Assembly: GCA_951217055.1 (NCBI GenBank)
Contig: OX578282.1
Coordinates: 11,347,877-11,411,876, forward strand
Source: Gerris lacustris
Lineage: Eukaryota; Arthropoda; Insecta; Hemiptera; Gerridae
Direction: 5' to 3'
DNA: 64,000 nt
Below are positions 1-10,392 of this stretch, one piece after another. A program made the translations under genes and the position numbers. Positions within the stretch are counted from its first letter, which is position 1; each line of letters begins with the position of its first letter. The notes beneath the pieces were generated by a model. The model saw nothing but the letters and a program-made list of their open reading frames with translations. It had not been told where the DNA came from and searched no databases.

Positions 1-345
1 AAACTTGCCTACGCTCGCCCTATCAAAGTTATAACCAAAGAATTATATATTTTTTGTAATCAGCTCGACGTACCCTTTCATATGATAACCCTCACGGTGT
101 CAAAAAAAAAAAAAAATGTTTACCCCAAGTTTTTTTACCCTAATTTTTTTTGAGAAATATATTTTTTAAGTCGCTATATTTTTAAAATATGTGGGCAGGT
201 ACATGACACATACATGCCAAATTTCAAAGTGATCGGACGAAAGGTGAAGCCGTAGCCGTGAGAGCAGGCGACTGGACGGACGGACAGACACACGCAGGAA
301 ATTATAAGGATCCTTGGTTTTCCCTACGGACCCTAAATATCAATC
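1..345 (-). repeat. Family E repeat, cut by window start
   Basis: An inverted copy lies at 60,821-61,117. Shared marks are the block with GCCTACGCTCGCCCTATC at the left, a poly-A/poly-T rich centre, the phrase CCAAATTTCAAAGTGATCGG, a run of GGACGGACAGACAC and a GGGTCC end block near 340. No coding potential is visible. The full element probably begins before the window. Class unknown. Confidence 0.7.
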
Positions 346-442
346 GAAGACAACTCGAACGTTTTATATAATCTCGGTCCTAGATCCTTGAAACTTTTTG
401 TTTTCGATTTTCAACAAAATAAGAATTTATTTTCATCAATAT

Positions 443-525
443 CTCGGAAACAAGTTTTTTTTCCGGGAAAAAGGCTTATATTGTTGGATTCGTATTTAAA
501 TGGACTACATTTTAGATTTCTTAAC
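443..525 (+). repeat. Family D fragment
   Basis: A short piece matching the left part of the family D copies at 33.3 and 50.3 kb, recognised by GGATTCGTATTTAAATGGAC after a CCGGGAAAA block. It is too short to classify further. Confidence 0.6.
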
Positions 526-955
526 GAATTTACGAAGAAAATTTAGCTATTGCAATGGCTTCAAAAAATTTGTAATGTGAATTTTTAAACATTTTGTCCA
601 TGGAAATCCGTTTTAGACCATTCTTAATCGATTCCTGAAATTTCACACTTCTTTTTATGTATGTTCTCGTATATACATGTATTAGTCCAGGAGATAGCAA
701 AAAAGTGTCAGACTAACATCAAGCTAGAATTTTGTATACAAGTTAATATTTTAGCGCCTTTTAAGAATATGTGGTCGGCTAAGTTTGTCTGCGGGACATA
801 GCTTGGCAGTAGGCGTTTGAAAAAAACAAACCGGTGGAGAGCGGCCATGTCTCACCAATTATGGTGGACAATGTTATTTTCATGATCCTGAGTATAGAAT
901 TAGTTAGTAGACCAAAAATCAAGTCGATGTTATTTTCACACTTGATAGGTTAGTT

Positions 956-1003
956 ATTGAAGCGAGCGTAGCGAGCTTCCTACATTCAACGAAATATGCT
1001 CCG

Positions 1004-1055
<52 letters not shown>

Positions 1056-1735
1056 AGTAACGTTCACGCGTGTGACGATAACTTGAGTAAAAGTTGACCG
1101 ATTTAGTTGAAATTTGGTATACATGTTCCTCTTACTAATACTCAGGCTAAGTTCGTTGGACAGCGTGATCCGTCCATGAGTTCGCGCGCAACGCTCGCGT
1201 AAACGAGAAGTACAAAAATTAAATTGGAATTTCAGGACGGGAAAAGATTCTATCATCATCTATTCGATGAGACGAACATTTTTTTCAAATAACATTTTTT
1301 ACTAAAACCAACAGCGACACCGCTATGACTTAATAAAGATCGCTAAAACTATTAAAGCGGACCTTAACGTTTATAATAGAGAAAACAACCTTTTTACCGA
1401 TATCTTACGTTCTAACGAAACGATTTTAATAAAACTTCATATACACCATCTAATGCACAATTGAAACAGGTATGCAAAATTTCAACTTGATACAAGCAAA
1501 ATTCTTTGCGTAGTGACGAGATACATTTATAATAATTGTTTAAAAGCTACCGCGGGTGGTGAAGATGGTTATAGTCGTATAGGGTATAGGTTTGTTTAGG
1601 AAGTAAAGCTTTGTACCGAGTACCCCCACTCTTCCCTAGACTACCCTCTTCCACTTATCTTCAACTATGACATTCATCATGAATTATAAATTTCAATATT
1701 TATTGCGTATTTCATTGCAATACGCTCGCTTCAAT
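956..1735 (+). mobile_element. TIR element related to family L, nested in element C
   Basis: A perfect 15-bp terminal inverted repeat (ATTGAAGCGAGCGTA and its complement) bounds a 780-bp non-coding element. Its interior resembles the family L copies at 3.4, 51.1 and 56.1-56.8 kb, sharing GATTTAGTTGAAATTTGGTA, GGACGGGAAAA, and ACCGATATCTTACGTTCTAA. It lies almost exactly between the two arms of element C. A minus-strand frame crossing the GTCT array is repeat translation, not a gene. Confidence 0.8.
1003..1055 (+). repeat. (GTCT)n microsatellite
   Basis: About twelve uninterrupted GTCT units inside the TIR element. Similar GACA or GACT tracts occur in most repeat families of the window, but usually with only two to four units. 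Confidence 0.97.
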
Positions 1736-2056
1736 GATAGAGCCACGCGATGCCTAGTTTAAATATTACTAAAAATCTACGTAGTCACCTGTCAAGGGAC
1801 AAACTAACATCAACTTGATTTTCGGTCTACTAACTAATTCTGTAATCAGGATCATGAAAATAACATTGTCCACCATAATTGGTGAGACATGGCCGCTCTC
1901 CACCGGTTTGTTTTTTTCAAACGCCTATTGCCAAGCTATGTCCCGCAGACGAACTTAGCCGACCGCATATTCTTAAAAGGCGCTAAAAGATTGACTTGTA
2001 TACAAAATTCTAGCTTGATGTTAGTCAGACACTTTTTTGCACGCCATCTCCTGGAC

Positions 2057-2515
2057 ATGAAACTTGCAATATTAAACTAAAAATTATCGGCTATTAAAAT
2101 TCAAAATGGCGGATGATTTATGTCACGCGATTTGTTTTTTCTTTTGAAATTTTGAGTGGGGTATAAAATGAAAAATATTAAAGATTAGATTACAAAAATA
2201 TATAACACGTGTAATTTTTTTTTAATTTTCCACTCCATTTTGTAAAAAATCATCAACATTTTGCGTCCCCCTCTCTTTATTCTAAATTTCATGTTCACAA
2301 TAGGCCATTTTTATGTGAGACTTCACGCATAACCATTTTAGTTTTACTTTCCGAAGCAGAAAAACTTGTAGGTATATTTTTAATAAGTAGGTATTAATGT
2401 TTCATTTTTTAGTTCAAGATTTATTTTACTTCTCCAGCCAATTTAATCTAAAACGATTGCTTCTTGACTTCTAGAGCTTTTGTTATGCCTACTTTACAAG
2501 ATTATGTTAAATATT
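2057..2515. other. AT-rich spacer, nothing recognised
   Basis: No open frame of note, no inverted termini and no match to the other repeats of the window. Confidence 0.6.
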
Positions 2516-2957
2516 TTTATCTACGATTGATACGAAATATAAACATTATATCTTTGTTTAGATGCGTAGAAAGTGATTATTTACGTACTTGTATTCATTG
2601 CGCATGCGCGTCTCATAGTTCTGAATAATTCCTCTTCTTTACCACACTATTGCGGTAAAGAAGAGGAATTCTTCAGCTTTACGCACGATTAGTGAGTTTG
2701 TTTACATTTAACAAAACTAATTTGGTGTTCTTTTATTAAAATAACTGTTTATATCGAGTTTTTAGTGAAAAACAATGAGTGAATCAAGTGACTTTGACGA
2801 AAATGTGGAGAATAATAATCCTCCAGAAATAATTAATTCGGCAAAAAATACAACTAATGAATTAATGCCATCTTTATTAAGAGAGGGATACGAACTTACA
2901 TACAGCAAGTTTATTTGTTTCTGTATTTATCATTTAAATCTAACAATCGTAGATAAA
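2516..2957 (+). mobile_element. TIR element carrying a Crypton-like 5' exon, copy 1
   Basis: It is bounded by a perfect 14-bp inverted repeat (TTTATCTACGATTG). Inside are GCGCATGCGCG, then a strong hairpin at 2,618-2,678 whose arms contain ATTCCTCTTCTTTACC and its complement, then a 5'-leader-like stretch and an ATG at 2,775 that opens the recombinase-like fragment. Two other copies (16,194-16,635 and 32,224-32,665, both minus) keep the same order. Only the N-terminus of the protein is present, so the unit is non-autonomous. In all three copies it abuts element Q on the same side. Confidence 0.75.
2775..2957 (+). pseudogene. Truncated N-terminus of a Crypton-like tyrosine recombinase
   Basis: The frame begins MSESSDFDENVENN, an acidic start, and runs to a segment with LMPSLLREGYELTYSKF. 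This resembles the start of the core-binding region in insect proteins of Crypton or tyrosine-recombinase type, where a Leu-(Ile/Met)-Pro motif is followed by Tyr-x3-Tyr-x2-Phe. About 60 residues belong to the element. The open frame continues to 3,176 only through neighbouring non-coding repeat. The catalytic Arg/His/Tyr domain is absent. The start is supported by conservation of the same ATG and the first 15-50 residues in the copy at 16.4 kb. The family assignment is from memory of related sequences and is moderately secure. Confidence 0.5.
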
Positions 2958-3090
2958 GTACGGTACGCAACTCGAGCGAAAACGGCATTTTGCATTGCTC
3001 GTGTGGTTTTACAACCCTCGCTGTCGCTCGGATGCAAACTCCACACTCGCATGCAAAATGCTACTTTCCGCACTCTACGCGTAATGTACT
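2957..3090 (+). mobile_element. Foldback element Q, copy 1
   Basis: It starts AGTACGGTACGC and ends with a near-complement (GCGTAATGTACT). The interior folds on itself: GCATTTTGCATTGCTCGTGTGG-like and CCACACTCGCATGCAAAATGC-like halves face each other. It is present beside every Crypton-like unit (also 16,063-16,193 and 32,092-32,223), so the two move together or Q was inserted before amplification. Confidence 0.7.
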
Positions 3091-3365
3091 ATTTTAGTAT
3101 TTATTACTATGTTAACTATATTTTACTATGCTACTCATCGTACTATGTTAACTATATTTTCTATATTTTGTTTTAGGTATGATTTCACTTTTAATTCTGG
3201 ATTTCTTTTTTGTAAGTTTACCTATTTAAATTTCTTTTAATTATTAATGTGTTTATTTGGTAGTTTTCTCTGTTATCTTAATTAACATGACCATGTTGTA
3301 CCATTATGTTCTAAAACTGTCCAAAAACATGCCAAAATAAAGGGTTTCTGAACCAGACAGGGGTT

Positions 3366-4290
3366 TTTGGAACAAAGTTCCTTATGGCACGTTACAGCGT
3401 CTGGAGCCCGGGATTGAATACTAAAGAAATTACCGTCAAAAAATCATCCGCCTCGAAATCGACCGATGAAGATAACTCGATTAGAAGATGACCGATTTAG
3501 TTGAAATTTGGTACACATGTTTATTTTACTAATGCCTAAGACAAGTTCGTCGGACAACGTAATCCGTCCGAGCGTTCGCACGGAACACTCGCGTAAACGT
3601 AAGCTTTAAATGTAAAATTACAATTTTAGGACGGGAAAAAAATCTAACTTCATCTATTCGATGAGACAAACAACTTTTTTAAATATATTTTTTTCTTTTA
3701 TAAAAACCAACACCAACACCGACACCGCTATGAAGTGTTAAGATCGCTGGATTTATTAAAGTGGACCTAAACCTTTAAAATAGAGAAAGCAACGTTTTTT
3801 CCGATATCTTACGTTTTAACTTAACGGTTTTAATAAAACTTCGTACACATCATCAAAAGTACAATTGAAAAAGGCTTGTTAAATTTCAACCTGATACAAG
3901 CAAAGGTTTTTGTGTTGTGAAGTGATATATTTTGTAATATTTTAAATCGAGTAGGCCGGTGCGTGAGGATTAGGGAATAGTTCTATTCTCTCACTTTCAC
4001 TGTACTACAACCATCCTCTTTAACTCAACTCATCATGATTTACTATTTTCTCAATATTCAATACATATGTATTGCAAGACCCTCGCTTGAATTACAAAAA
4101 GAAAAGGCTTTAATGCTACCTTAACTCCGCTATGTGCAAATAGTTAGTTACTTTTAATTTTGCCTCTTTTCTAACTCCAACGTTTTTAGCATCGTTTACT
4201 TAGCAGTGTGATTTTATAATTAATATTTAATGAAAAGCGTTTTGAACTTCGTTCCTACGGTAATTCGCGACACCACACGTATTTGTTTTA
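3366..4290 (+). mobile_element. Family L TIR element, copy L1
   Basis: It begins at a GGAACAAAGTTCC palindrome followed by TTATGGCACGTTACAGCGTC, and ends near 4,242-4,275 in the complementary palindrome and a degenerate CCGGGTGTC-like block. The interior shows GACCGATTTAGTTGAAATTTGG, GGACGGGAAAA and CAATATTCAATACATATG. Non-coding. Related copies are at 51.1-52.7 kb and, inverted, 53.7-56.8 kb. Frames in it are not conserved between copies. Confidence 0.7.
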
Positions 4291-4458
4291 TAGCTAAGGG
4301 AATAGTAATTTATTATTACTGTGTCATCGTGAGCAAAATTATGGATATTGATTTTGGTCGACATGAGTTGTCAATAATAAACTATTCAATTTATTATTCA
4401 AAGAATATTCCACGCTAACTTATGACATTCATTTTTCAAGTTTCAACAGAATTTTCAA

Positions 4459-5602
4459 TCTATAATATAAGTGGCAATGTCCTGATTGACTGACTGACAT
4501 AGAATCAACGCACAGCAAAATCTGCTTAACCGAGAGACTTGAAATTTTGAGGATATACTCGGTTCATATCATAGGCATCCACTAAAAAAGGATTTTGCGA
4601 AATTTTTATTTTTGTACCCAGGGGTACGGGGTACAAATGTCAAAGTAATGAATACTTTTAATGATGCATATCGTTGAAAAGCTCTTTAAAAGTACAGTAA
4701 TTGTTGTTATGTACAGTTTTGTCATATTTTCATTTAGGAGGGGGTAAAATGGAAAAATGTGTATAACTACATCTTATATAAATGAAGAGTGTCTATGAGT
4801 GTACTGCTTACATGTACATGAGATTATAAAGTTAAAATGTTGGTACACAGGAGTACGGGGTACAAATGTCAAAGTAATTGATAGGTACCCTTTATGATGC
4901 ATATCGTTAAAAGGCTCTTTAAGAGAAAAGTAATTGTAATGTACGTTTTTGTCATTATTTTCATTTAGGAGAGGGGTAATAAGGAAGAGTCAACGTATGT
5001 GTGTGTGTGTTCTTTATTCAAATCTACCGTTTTATTCCGATTTGAATGAATATTTGCACACTTGTCCTTCAAAGCAAGGGGAAAAGGGGAAGGTCACTGA
5101 CTTCATGCATGTTCGAAATTTTGATTTTGGTACACAGGGGTACGGGGTACAAATGTCAAAGTAATGAAAACCCTTCACGATGCATACCGTTGAAAAGCTC
5201 TTTAAGAGTGCTGTACAATTATCGTTATGTACATTTAGGGGAGTAAAATGGAAAAATATATCTATATCTATGGATAAAAAACTAATAATTGTTGTGTCAG
5301 TACATTTATCCGATTGGCTAAAATTTTGTATTTATTTATTTTTTTTTATTATTATTATTATTTTTTTTAAAATACCTTTATTGAATCGTACAGAAGGTAA
5401 ATACCACTGCTTTTCCTTTTTAAAAATTTAGTCGGAATGAATTACTAATTTGGGATATTAGCAAATTATCTTATCAAAGGGGAGGGATAGAATCTAGATA
5501 TTCTCGCTTTGTAAAATAATTTAAATGTTTCTTGATGGTAGTTTATAAATCCATTAAATTGAAAATAAAACACCCCGTAGCGAAGCACGGGTATTCAGCT
5601 AG
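4459..5602 (+). mobile_element. Non-autonomous Helitron, complete
   Basis: The left end is TCTATAATATAAG followed by the tract GACTGACTGACA. The right end has a hairpin CCCGT-(8 nt)-ACGGG at 5,574-5,591 and terminates TTCAGCTAG. The flanks are A on the left and T on the right, the A/T target used by Helitrons, and there is no target duplication. The 1,144-bp interior has no Rep/helicase and is largely three tandem units. Small open frames inside differ between units and are not genes. Confidence 0.88.
4614..5270 (+). repeat. Three diverged tandem units inside the Helitron
   Basis: Units start at 4,614, 4,843 and 5,130, each opening with a GGGGTACGGGGTACAAATGTC block followed by GATGCAT(A)CCGTTGAAAAGCTC-like sequence and a GGAGGGG(G)TAA block. 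The units are 229-287 bp and diverged, so the expansion is not recent. Confidence 0.85.
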
Positions 5603-5667
5603 TGTTAAATAAAGGTTTTTAAACGAAACTAAACTTTGAACGAGACTATGAATTACAAACAAAAAAT

Positions 5668-6838
5668 AGATTGCCAATTGTTGTGGCTGATAGCTTCCTC
5701 GCATCCTATCACGTACTTTATTTATTTTATACTTTTACAAGCTATTATTGTCTAATTTGTTTAATTGTTTCCCCAGTTTTTTAACCTGTCAATTTTGTTT
5801 TTACTTGTGCTTCCGAGCTTACCGAAAGTAACGGAAGCTATGTGATCTTTCTGAAGAACTGAAAATGTTTAGGTCTCCAATTTCAAAAATTCCAAGACAG
5901 AAATCCGTTTCAGACATCAGGGATCATTTTTGGTTCTATGTCTGTCTGTCGTTTAATTTTTGCGAACCAACGTATCTTAAAAACCACTCGTCCAATTTTA
6001 ATGAAATTTGGGTGGTAGGTCATGAGTAGCCCATTGTTGGTCCCATATACGTTTTAACCTTCTGCGCTCATTTGTTTCTCTTCCACATACATCTATTTAC
6101 ACCTATAAACATACATCTATTTACACCTATAGCTTCAAAAGTACTTATCTGATTTGTATGAAACTTTTACAATTTATCGAAAGTAGTCCGCAGATAGCCC
6201 CAGATTACTTTGAACCGTCTGCGCTCTTTAACTTTTGCTTAATTGATACTTTAATTCAAGTATAAAATCAAAATAATTTTGACAGATTAAAAAAACGGAG
6301 GAAACAATTAAACAATAATGGCTTGTAAATGCATAAAATTAATAATGTACGTGATAGGATGCGAGGAAGCTATGTGCCATACCAATTGGCAGTCTATTTT
6401 TATATTTATTTATTTTATTTTACATGATTAAGAAAATCAATTTAGCAAATGTTAGAGAGCGCGGACGGTTCAAGTTGATCTAGGGCTATCTGCGGGTTAC
6501 CTTCGATTAACTATAAATGTTTCATACAAATACTAATAAATGTATGTTTGTGTGCATGTGGAAGAGAAACAAATAAGCGCAGATGATTGCAACTTATAAG
6601 GGACCAACAATGGGCTAATTATGACCTACAATACAAATTTCATTAAAATCAGAAGAGTAGTTTTTAAGATATTTGTTCGCCAAACTTGAGCGACAAACAA
6701 ATACGGAACCAAAAATGTTCTCTGATGTCTGAAACGGATTTCTGTCTTGGAATTTTTGAAATCGGAGACATAAAATATTTTCGTTCTTCAGAACGATCAC
6801 ATAGCTTCTGTTACCTTCGCTAAGATCGGGTGCCTCTA
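5668..6838. repeat. Family A cluster: three copies, head to head
   Basis: 5,668-5,800 is a left-end fragment in the forward sense, 5,811-6,402 is a nearly full copy on the minus strand and 6,403-6,838 is a forward copy lacking its left end. The latter two face each other and would fold into a long hairpin. Full family description is given at 40,393-41,438. Confidence 0.85.
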
Positions 6839-7571
6839 AATTATACAATACTAAGATGCTGTATGCCTGAATGTTCTGTTCTTATCTAGTATTTTAATAT
6901 ATAAACATTTCTCAATATATAATTGAGCTAGTTATCTAATATATTTTTTATTTTATTTTACACAATACTGTTTTGAACTCGTGAGATGATGTTTCTAGAT
7001 CCCCTCTTGGAATCTTTGTTAAGTTTTTCTTTCTATAGTACATTGTTACGTTTTACTTCTATATTATTATGCTCTCATTGAGTATTATATTCTCTACTGT
7101 TCTTCCTAGAGGAAGGATTTAATTGTTTATGTCGAGTATTATATTGTTAGTTTGAGGCCCCAGGGTGTCTGCTAGTGATTCCCACTAAGGTGGAGGAAAG
7201 TCTTTGAAACTAGGCCGAGTTGGCGTAGGTTGCACCATAACTTCTCCGCTGTAACCTGGATTTCAGCAACATCTGTTCCACGTATCAAGGTTACCTTACA
7301 CCTAAGTAATGTTTAATTTCACTTCTTTGCATTATTTAAGTCCTCTAGTTTGTGCCAGACATGTTTAAACTCTGTTTAAACTCAGTTTAATAACTTAAAA
7401 CGTTTCTCCGATTTTTCAGAAGAACAAGTAAAATAAACTTATGTAAAATCTAACTTAATATTCGTCCCCATACATTTTATTTTTCGTTTATTTTTAAATT
7501 TATCTCTCTGATTTATTTCAGATTGATTTATAGCTATAATCTATCATTTCAATGAATTATTATAAACATTT
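6839..7571. other. Unassigned, with a GC-richer island
   Basis: Mostly AT-rich. At about 7,150-7,310 base composition becomes more balanced, which may be the eroded remnant of a coding or LTR sequence, but I find no frame or motif. Confidence 0.5.
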
Positions 7572-7890
7572 TACTTACAAAGAGAAAGAATTGTGATAAC
7601 GCTAGTCTAATGGTTTTATACGATTTGAGGTCCCCATAAATCCAAAAAAGTGGTTTTTAAAAAGTGTGTGTCTGTGCAGACGCCTGGAGCCTAAACTACT
7701 GGACCGATTTTGACGAAATTTGGCATACATGTTTAGAAAAATCATACCCCGAGGCGAACCCTAGAAATTAATTTTCGCTCCAAATTTGGGGGCGCTATCT
7801 TCCAAAAACGTATCAATAAATTATTTCTCGAAAATGGTTCCGACGATTTTGATTAAAATATTCTAAAATGTAGTCCATTTTAAAATGACC
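7572..7890 (-). repeat. Family D copy
   Basis: Minus-strand copy containing CCGATTTTGACGAAATTTGG, GTCTGTGCAGACG and TTTGGGGGCGCTA. It starts at an eroded form of the terminal AAAGAGAAAG hairpin. The family is described at 50,268-50,696. Confidence 0.75.
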
Positions 7891-8583
7891 TCCATAGGAT
7901 CTCCTATATCTAACTTGGAATGTTTCCTTAGGTATTTACATAGGTGGCAGTCAAAGTCAAATAATCATCATTTGTTTTTGATTACCTATTTCTTTCTTTT
8001 AGTCTTTTGCTATTATTTTCACGAGAATCATATCAATAATATATAACTTCGTCTATATATTTAATGTCTCTTTTGTGGCGGAATCACCGACTCAGAGAAT
8101 TAATTTTTATTAGAGTATTTCTTTTAATTAGTCTTTTTCTATTAATTTTAATGTGAAAGAAATATAATGGAATACATTTACATTTGATGGTCAATTATTA
8201 ATTTACTCTATGAACGAATTAACAATTGATTAATATTAATACCTTGCTTCGTTTTATCATATGGTGTTCTTATTTTTCATTGAACATGCAGAGCTTACCT
8301 CTATGGTATATATTTAAATGCTATTTTTATTTCACCTGGTATTGTTTCTATCTTAGTACAAAAAGGTTTTGTTTACCGTTTCCTGTCTATTCTACTACAT
8401 ATCAGATGACATGTTTTAATGTCACATAGAAAAAAACATTTTAGAACTTTGCTGATTGCTTTGACTGACATCTTATGATTAGTACTTCTAAGAGTGAAAT
8501 TTAATAGTTTAATTGATCGTCAAAGCGAAATTCAAAATCCATTTTATCCTATATTTTTTTTTAAGTCGATTCAGTGATAAGGA

Positions 8584-8585
<2 letters not shown>
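7891..8585. other. AT-rich spacer, nothing recognised
   Basis: Short frames only, and no match to other parts of the window. Confidence 0.6.

Positions 8586-8665
<80 letters not shown>
8586..8665. repeat. (TA)n microsatellite, 80 bp
   Basis: Uninterrupted TA dinucleotides. Confidence 0.97.
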
Positions 8666-8668
<3 letters not shown>

Positions 8669-8769
8669 ATAGAATAGCTTGATTGTGTTGTCATGCTATT
8701 GCTGTTAGTTCCTGCTAATATTTAACTTATACAAATATGTCGCAATATTACACATGCGCAATGTATAAA

Positions 8770-9022
8770 TGGCAAAAAAAAACTCTGGGTTCATCAAGTG
8801 GCCAATTATTATATCAATTTAAGTTTTTGGTCTACTAACTTATTTTGTACTCAGGATCATGAAAATCATATTGTCCACCGAAATGGGTGGGACAAGGCCG
8901 CTCTCCACCGGTTGCTTTTTTTCAAATGGATATTGTCAGGCTATGTCTCGCAGACGAACTTAACCGACCATATATTCTTAAAAGGCACCAAAAGATTAAC
9001 AGATATGGATCTCCTGGACTAT
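8770..9022 (+). repeat. Element C single arm
   Basis: It matches the right arm of the foldback at 0.7-2.1 kb, with the same GGATCATGAAAAT, CTCTCCACCGG and terminal ATCTCCTGGAC. No inverted partner is present nearby. Confidence 0.75.
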
Positions 9023-9447
9023 TAATGTCTCTTTTACTATATTTATCGTGTTTAGAGTAAATGAAAATATTTATTTCACTATAATTGTTGTGTAATAAAC
9101 TACCTACGTTCTTTTCTCGTCTTTTCTCGGATTAAATAATATTTATAAATAAATTAAGTTTATTACAACGCAATACTCTTTGATATAAATTAAAACCAGT
9201 TTAATAAAAATAGAATGAATCATAATAATAAATAAATATATCTTAGCTTTTTCTTTTTACAATATAATATAATAATATAATTTTTTATTTATTTATCAAT
9301 TAAGTCTATATTTTAACATTTTTTCCTCATATTTAATGTTTTATTATGCTGCGAAAAGATTAAAGAGATTAAAGAGGTCAAAATAGTTGAATAGATAAGG
9401 GCGCAGGTGTTCTAGTCCCGTTAACATACATTTATGAATTGAATATT
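9023..9447. other. AT-rich spacer, nothing recognised
   Basis: Includes ATAATATAAT-type low-complexity sequence. Confidence 0.55.
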
Positions 9448-9453
9448 CAGAGG

Positions 9454-9783
9454 GTTCTTAACAAAAATACTCCTCTTTAAAAATCCTTCTTATAACAAAC
9501 TTCTCTACAACGAAAATCTCTATAAAACGAATGTTTCTCTTAACAAAAATACTGCTCTTTAAAAATCCTTCTTATAACCAACTTCTCTACAACGAAAATC
9601 TCTATAAAACGAATGTTTCTCTTAACAAAAATACTGCTCTTTAAAAATCCTTCTTATAACCAACTTCTCTACAACGAAAATCTCTATAAAACGAATGTTT
9701 CTCTTAACAAAAATACTGCTCTTTAAAAATCCTTCTTATAACCAACTTCTCTACAACCAAAATCTCTATAAAACGAATGTTTC
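9454..9783 (+). repeat. 82-bp tandem array with about 16-bp subunits
   Basis: The landmark GAATGTTTCT recurs at 9,529, 9,611, 9,693 and (partly) 9,775, an exact 82-bp period. The middle units are identical or nearly so. Each 82-mer is itself about five variants of a 16-17-bp word of the form TCT-(N)4-AACNAAAAT, so this is a higher-order repeat. It contains no coding sequence. Confidence 0.92.
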
Positions 9784-10201
9784 TTATGTCCCCACGAATT
9801 CTCCATATAAACGTGTTTCTATTCAACGGAAATAATTTTAATTCAACGAACAAAATTCATAGAAATAAGGATAAAGTTCCGACCGACAGACTATTTGTAA
9901 ATTAATATAGGTGGTGTATTTCATTCCTTTATTTTCTGAAACCAATTTTTTAGAAGTTTCTTGCTCTAGCGCTTTAATAATTATAAGTATTCTATCTCCA
10001 TTAGTTTAAGTAGAATGGGAACCATATTTGGACAGTATAGAGAAATCTCTTAGCCTCTGTTTAGAATTTGTTTCGGACGTTTATAAGGGTCTTGACTTTT
10101 TTAAAAGAGAATCATCATTTTCAGAAAAAAATAATCTATTCAAAGATATAGATATACGAATGAAGAAGAAAGAAGTTTTCCCTAAAATTTTGAAAATCTA
10201 G

Positions 10202-10333
10202 GATTTAATATTAAAACAAAGATCTAAAATAAGATCTAAAGCTCGTAAGTATGAAGACGCAGATGAAACAGTTTTGTCAAGGGTGAACATGCTACGGGAT
10301 AAAAATCTTTCTAAATTCTATGTAACAAAATTT
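10202..10333 (+). pseudogene. Pogo-like transposase fragment
   Basis: A 44-codon open stretch includes RSKARKYEDADETVLSRV. It resembles the part of pogo/CENP-B-like transposases just after the first helix-turn-helix, where a Lys/Arg-rich segment precedes Tyr-Glu-Asp-x-Asp-x-x-(Leu/Val)-Leu. A stop lies directly upstream and the frame dissolves downstream. No catalytic residues are present. Confidence 0.4.
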
Positions 10334-10392
10334 CTATCTAGCGATTTTTTTTCTTGTTATATCATCTATTTCGTTGTATGGAGGTACGACTG

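Larger units (their letters stand above)
685..2056. mobile_element. Foldback element C with long inverted arms
   Basis: The arms 685-950 and 1,787-2,056 are inverted copies of one another (about 265-270 bp, a few differences), each ending outward in GTCCAGGAGAT / ATCTCCTGGAC. They contain the shared block CACCGGTTTG and a segment around CATGATCCTGA. A single arm-like copy lies at 8,770-9,022, so this is a dispersed family. A complete TIR element (956-1,735) sits between the arms. No transposase is seen. It could be a foldback DNA transposon or two inverted copies of a shorter repeat. Confidence 0.75.
9448..10392 (+). mobile_element. Pogo/Tigger-like DNA transposon relic
   Basis: The right end reads CGTTGTATGGAGGTACGACTG, the complement of a CAGT...ACCTCCATA...AACGAAAT terminus as in pogo/Tigger elements. 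The left end (from 9,448, CAGAGGG) is replaced by an 82-bp tandem array made of AACGAA-rich subterminal motifs. Between them lies a short frame resembling the transposase N-terminal region. The TA target duplication is not preserved. The assignment rests on the right terminus plus the protein fragment. Confidence 0.5.

Noticed and set aside
954..1259. 101-codon minus-strand frame
   Set aside because: It translates the GTCT array and the TIR element; the frame is not kept in sister copies.
2516..2957. Classical cut-and-paste transposon with its own transposase
   Set aside because: Only an N-terminal fragment resembling a different enzyme class is present; no DDE domain in any frame.
8509..8694. 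61-codon minus-strand frame
   Set aside because: Half of it is alternating Ile-Tyr from the (TA)n tract.
9454..9783. CRISPR array
   Set aside because: Repeats are contiguous with no unique spacers, and the context is eukaryotic.
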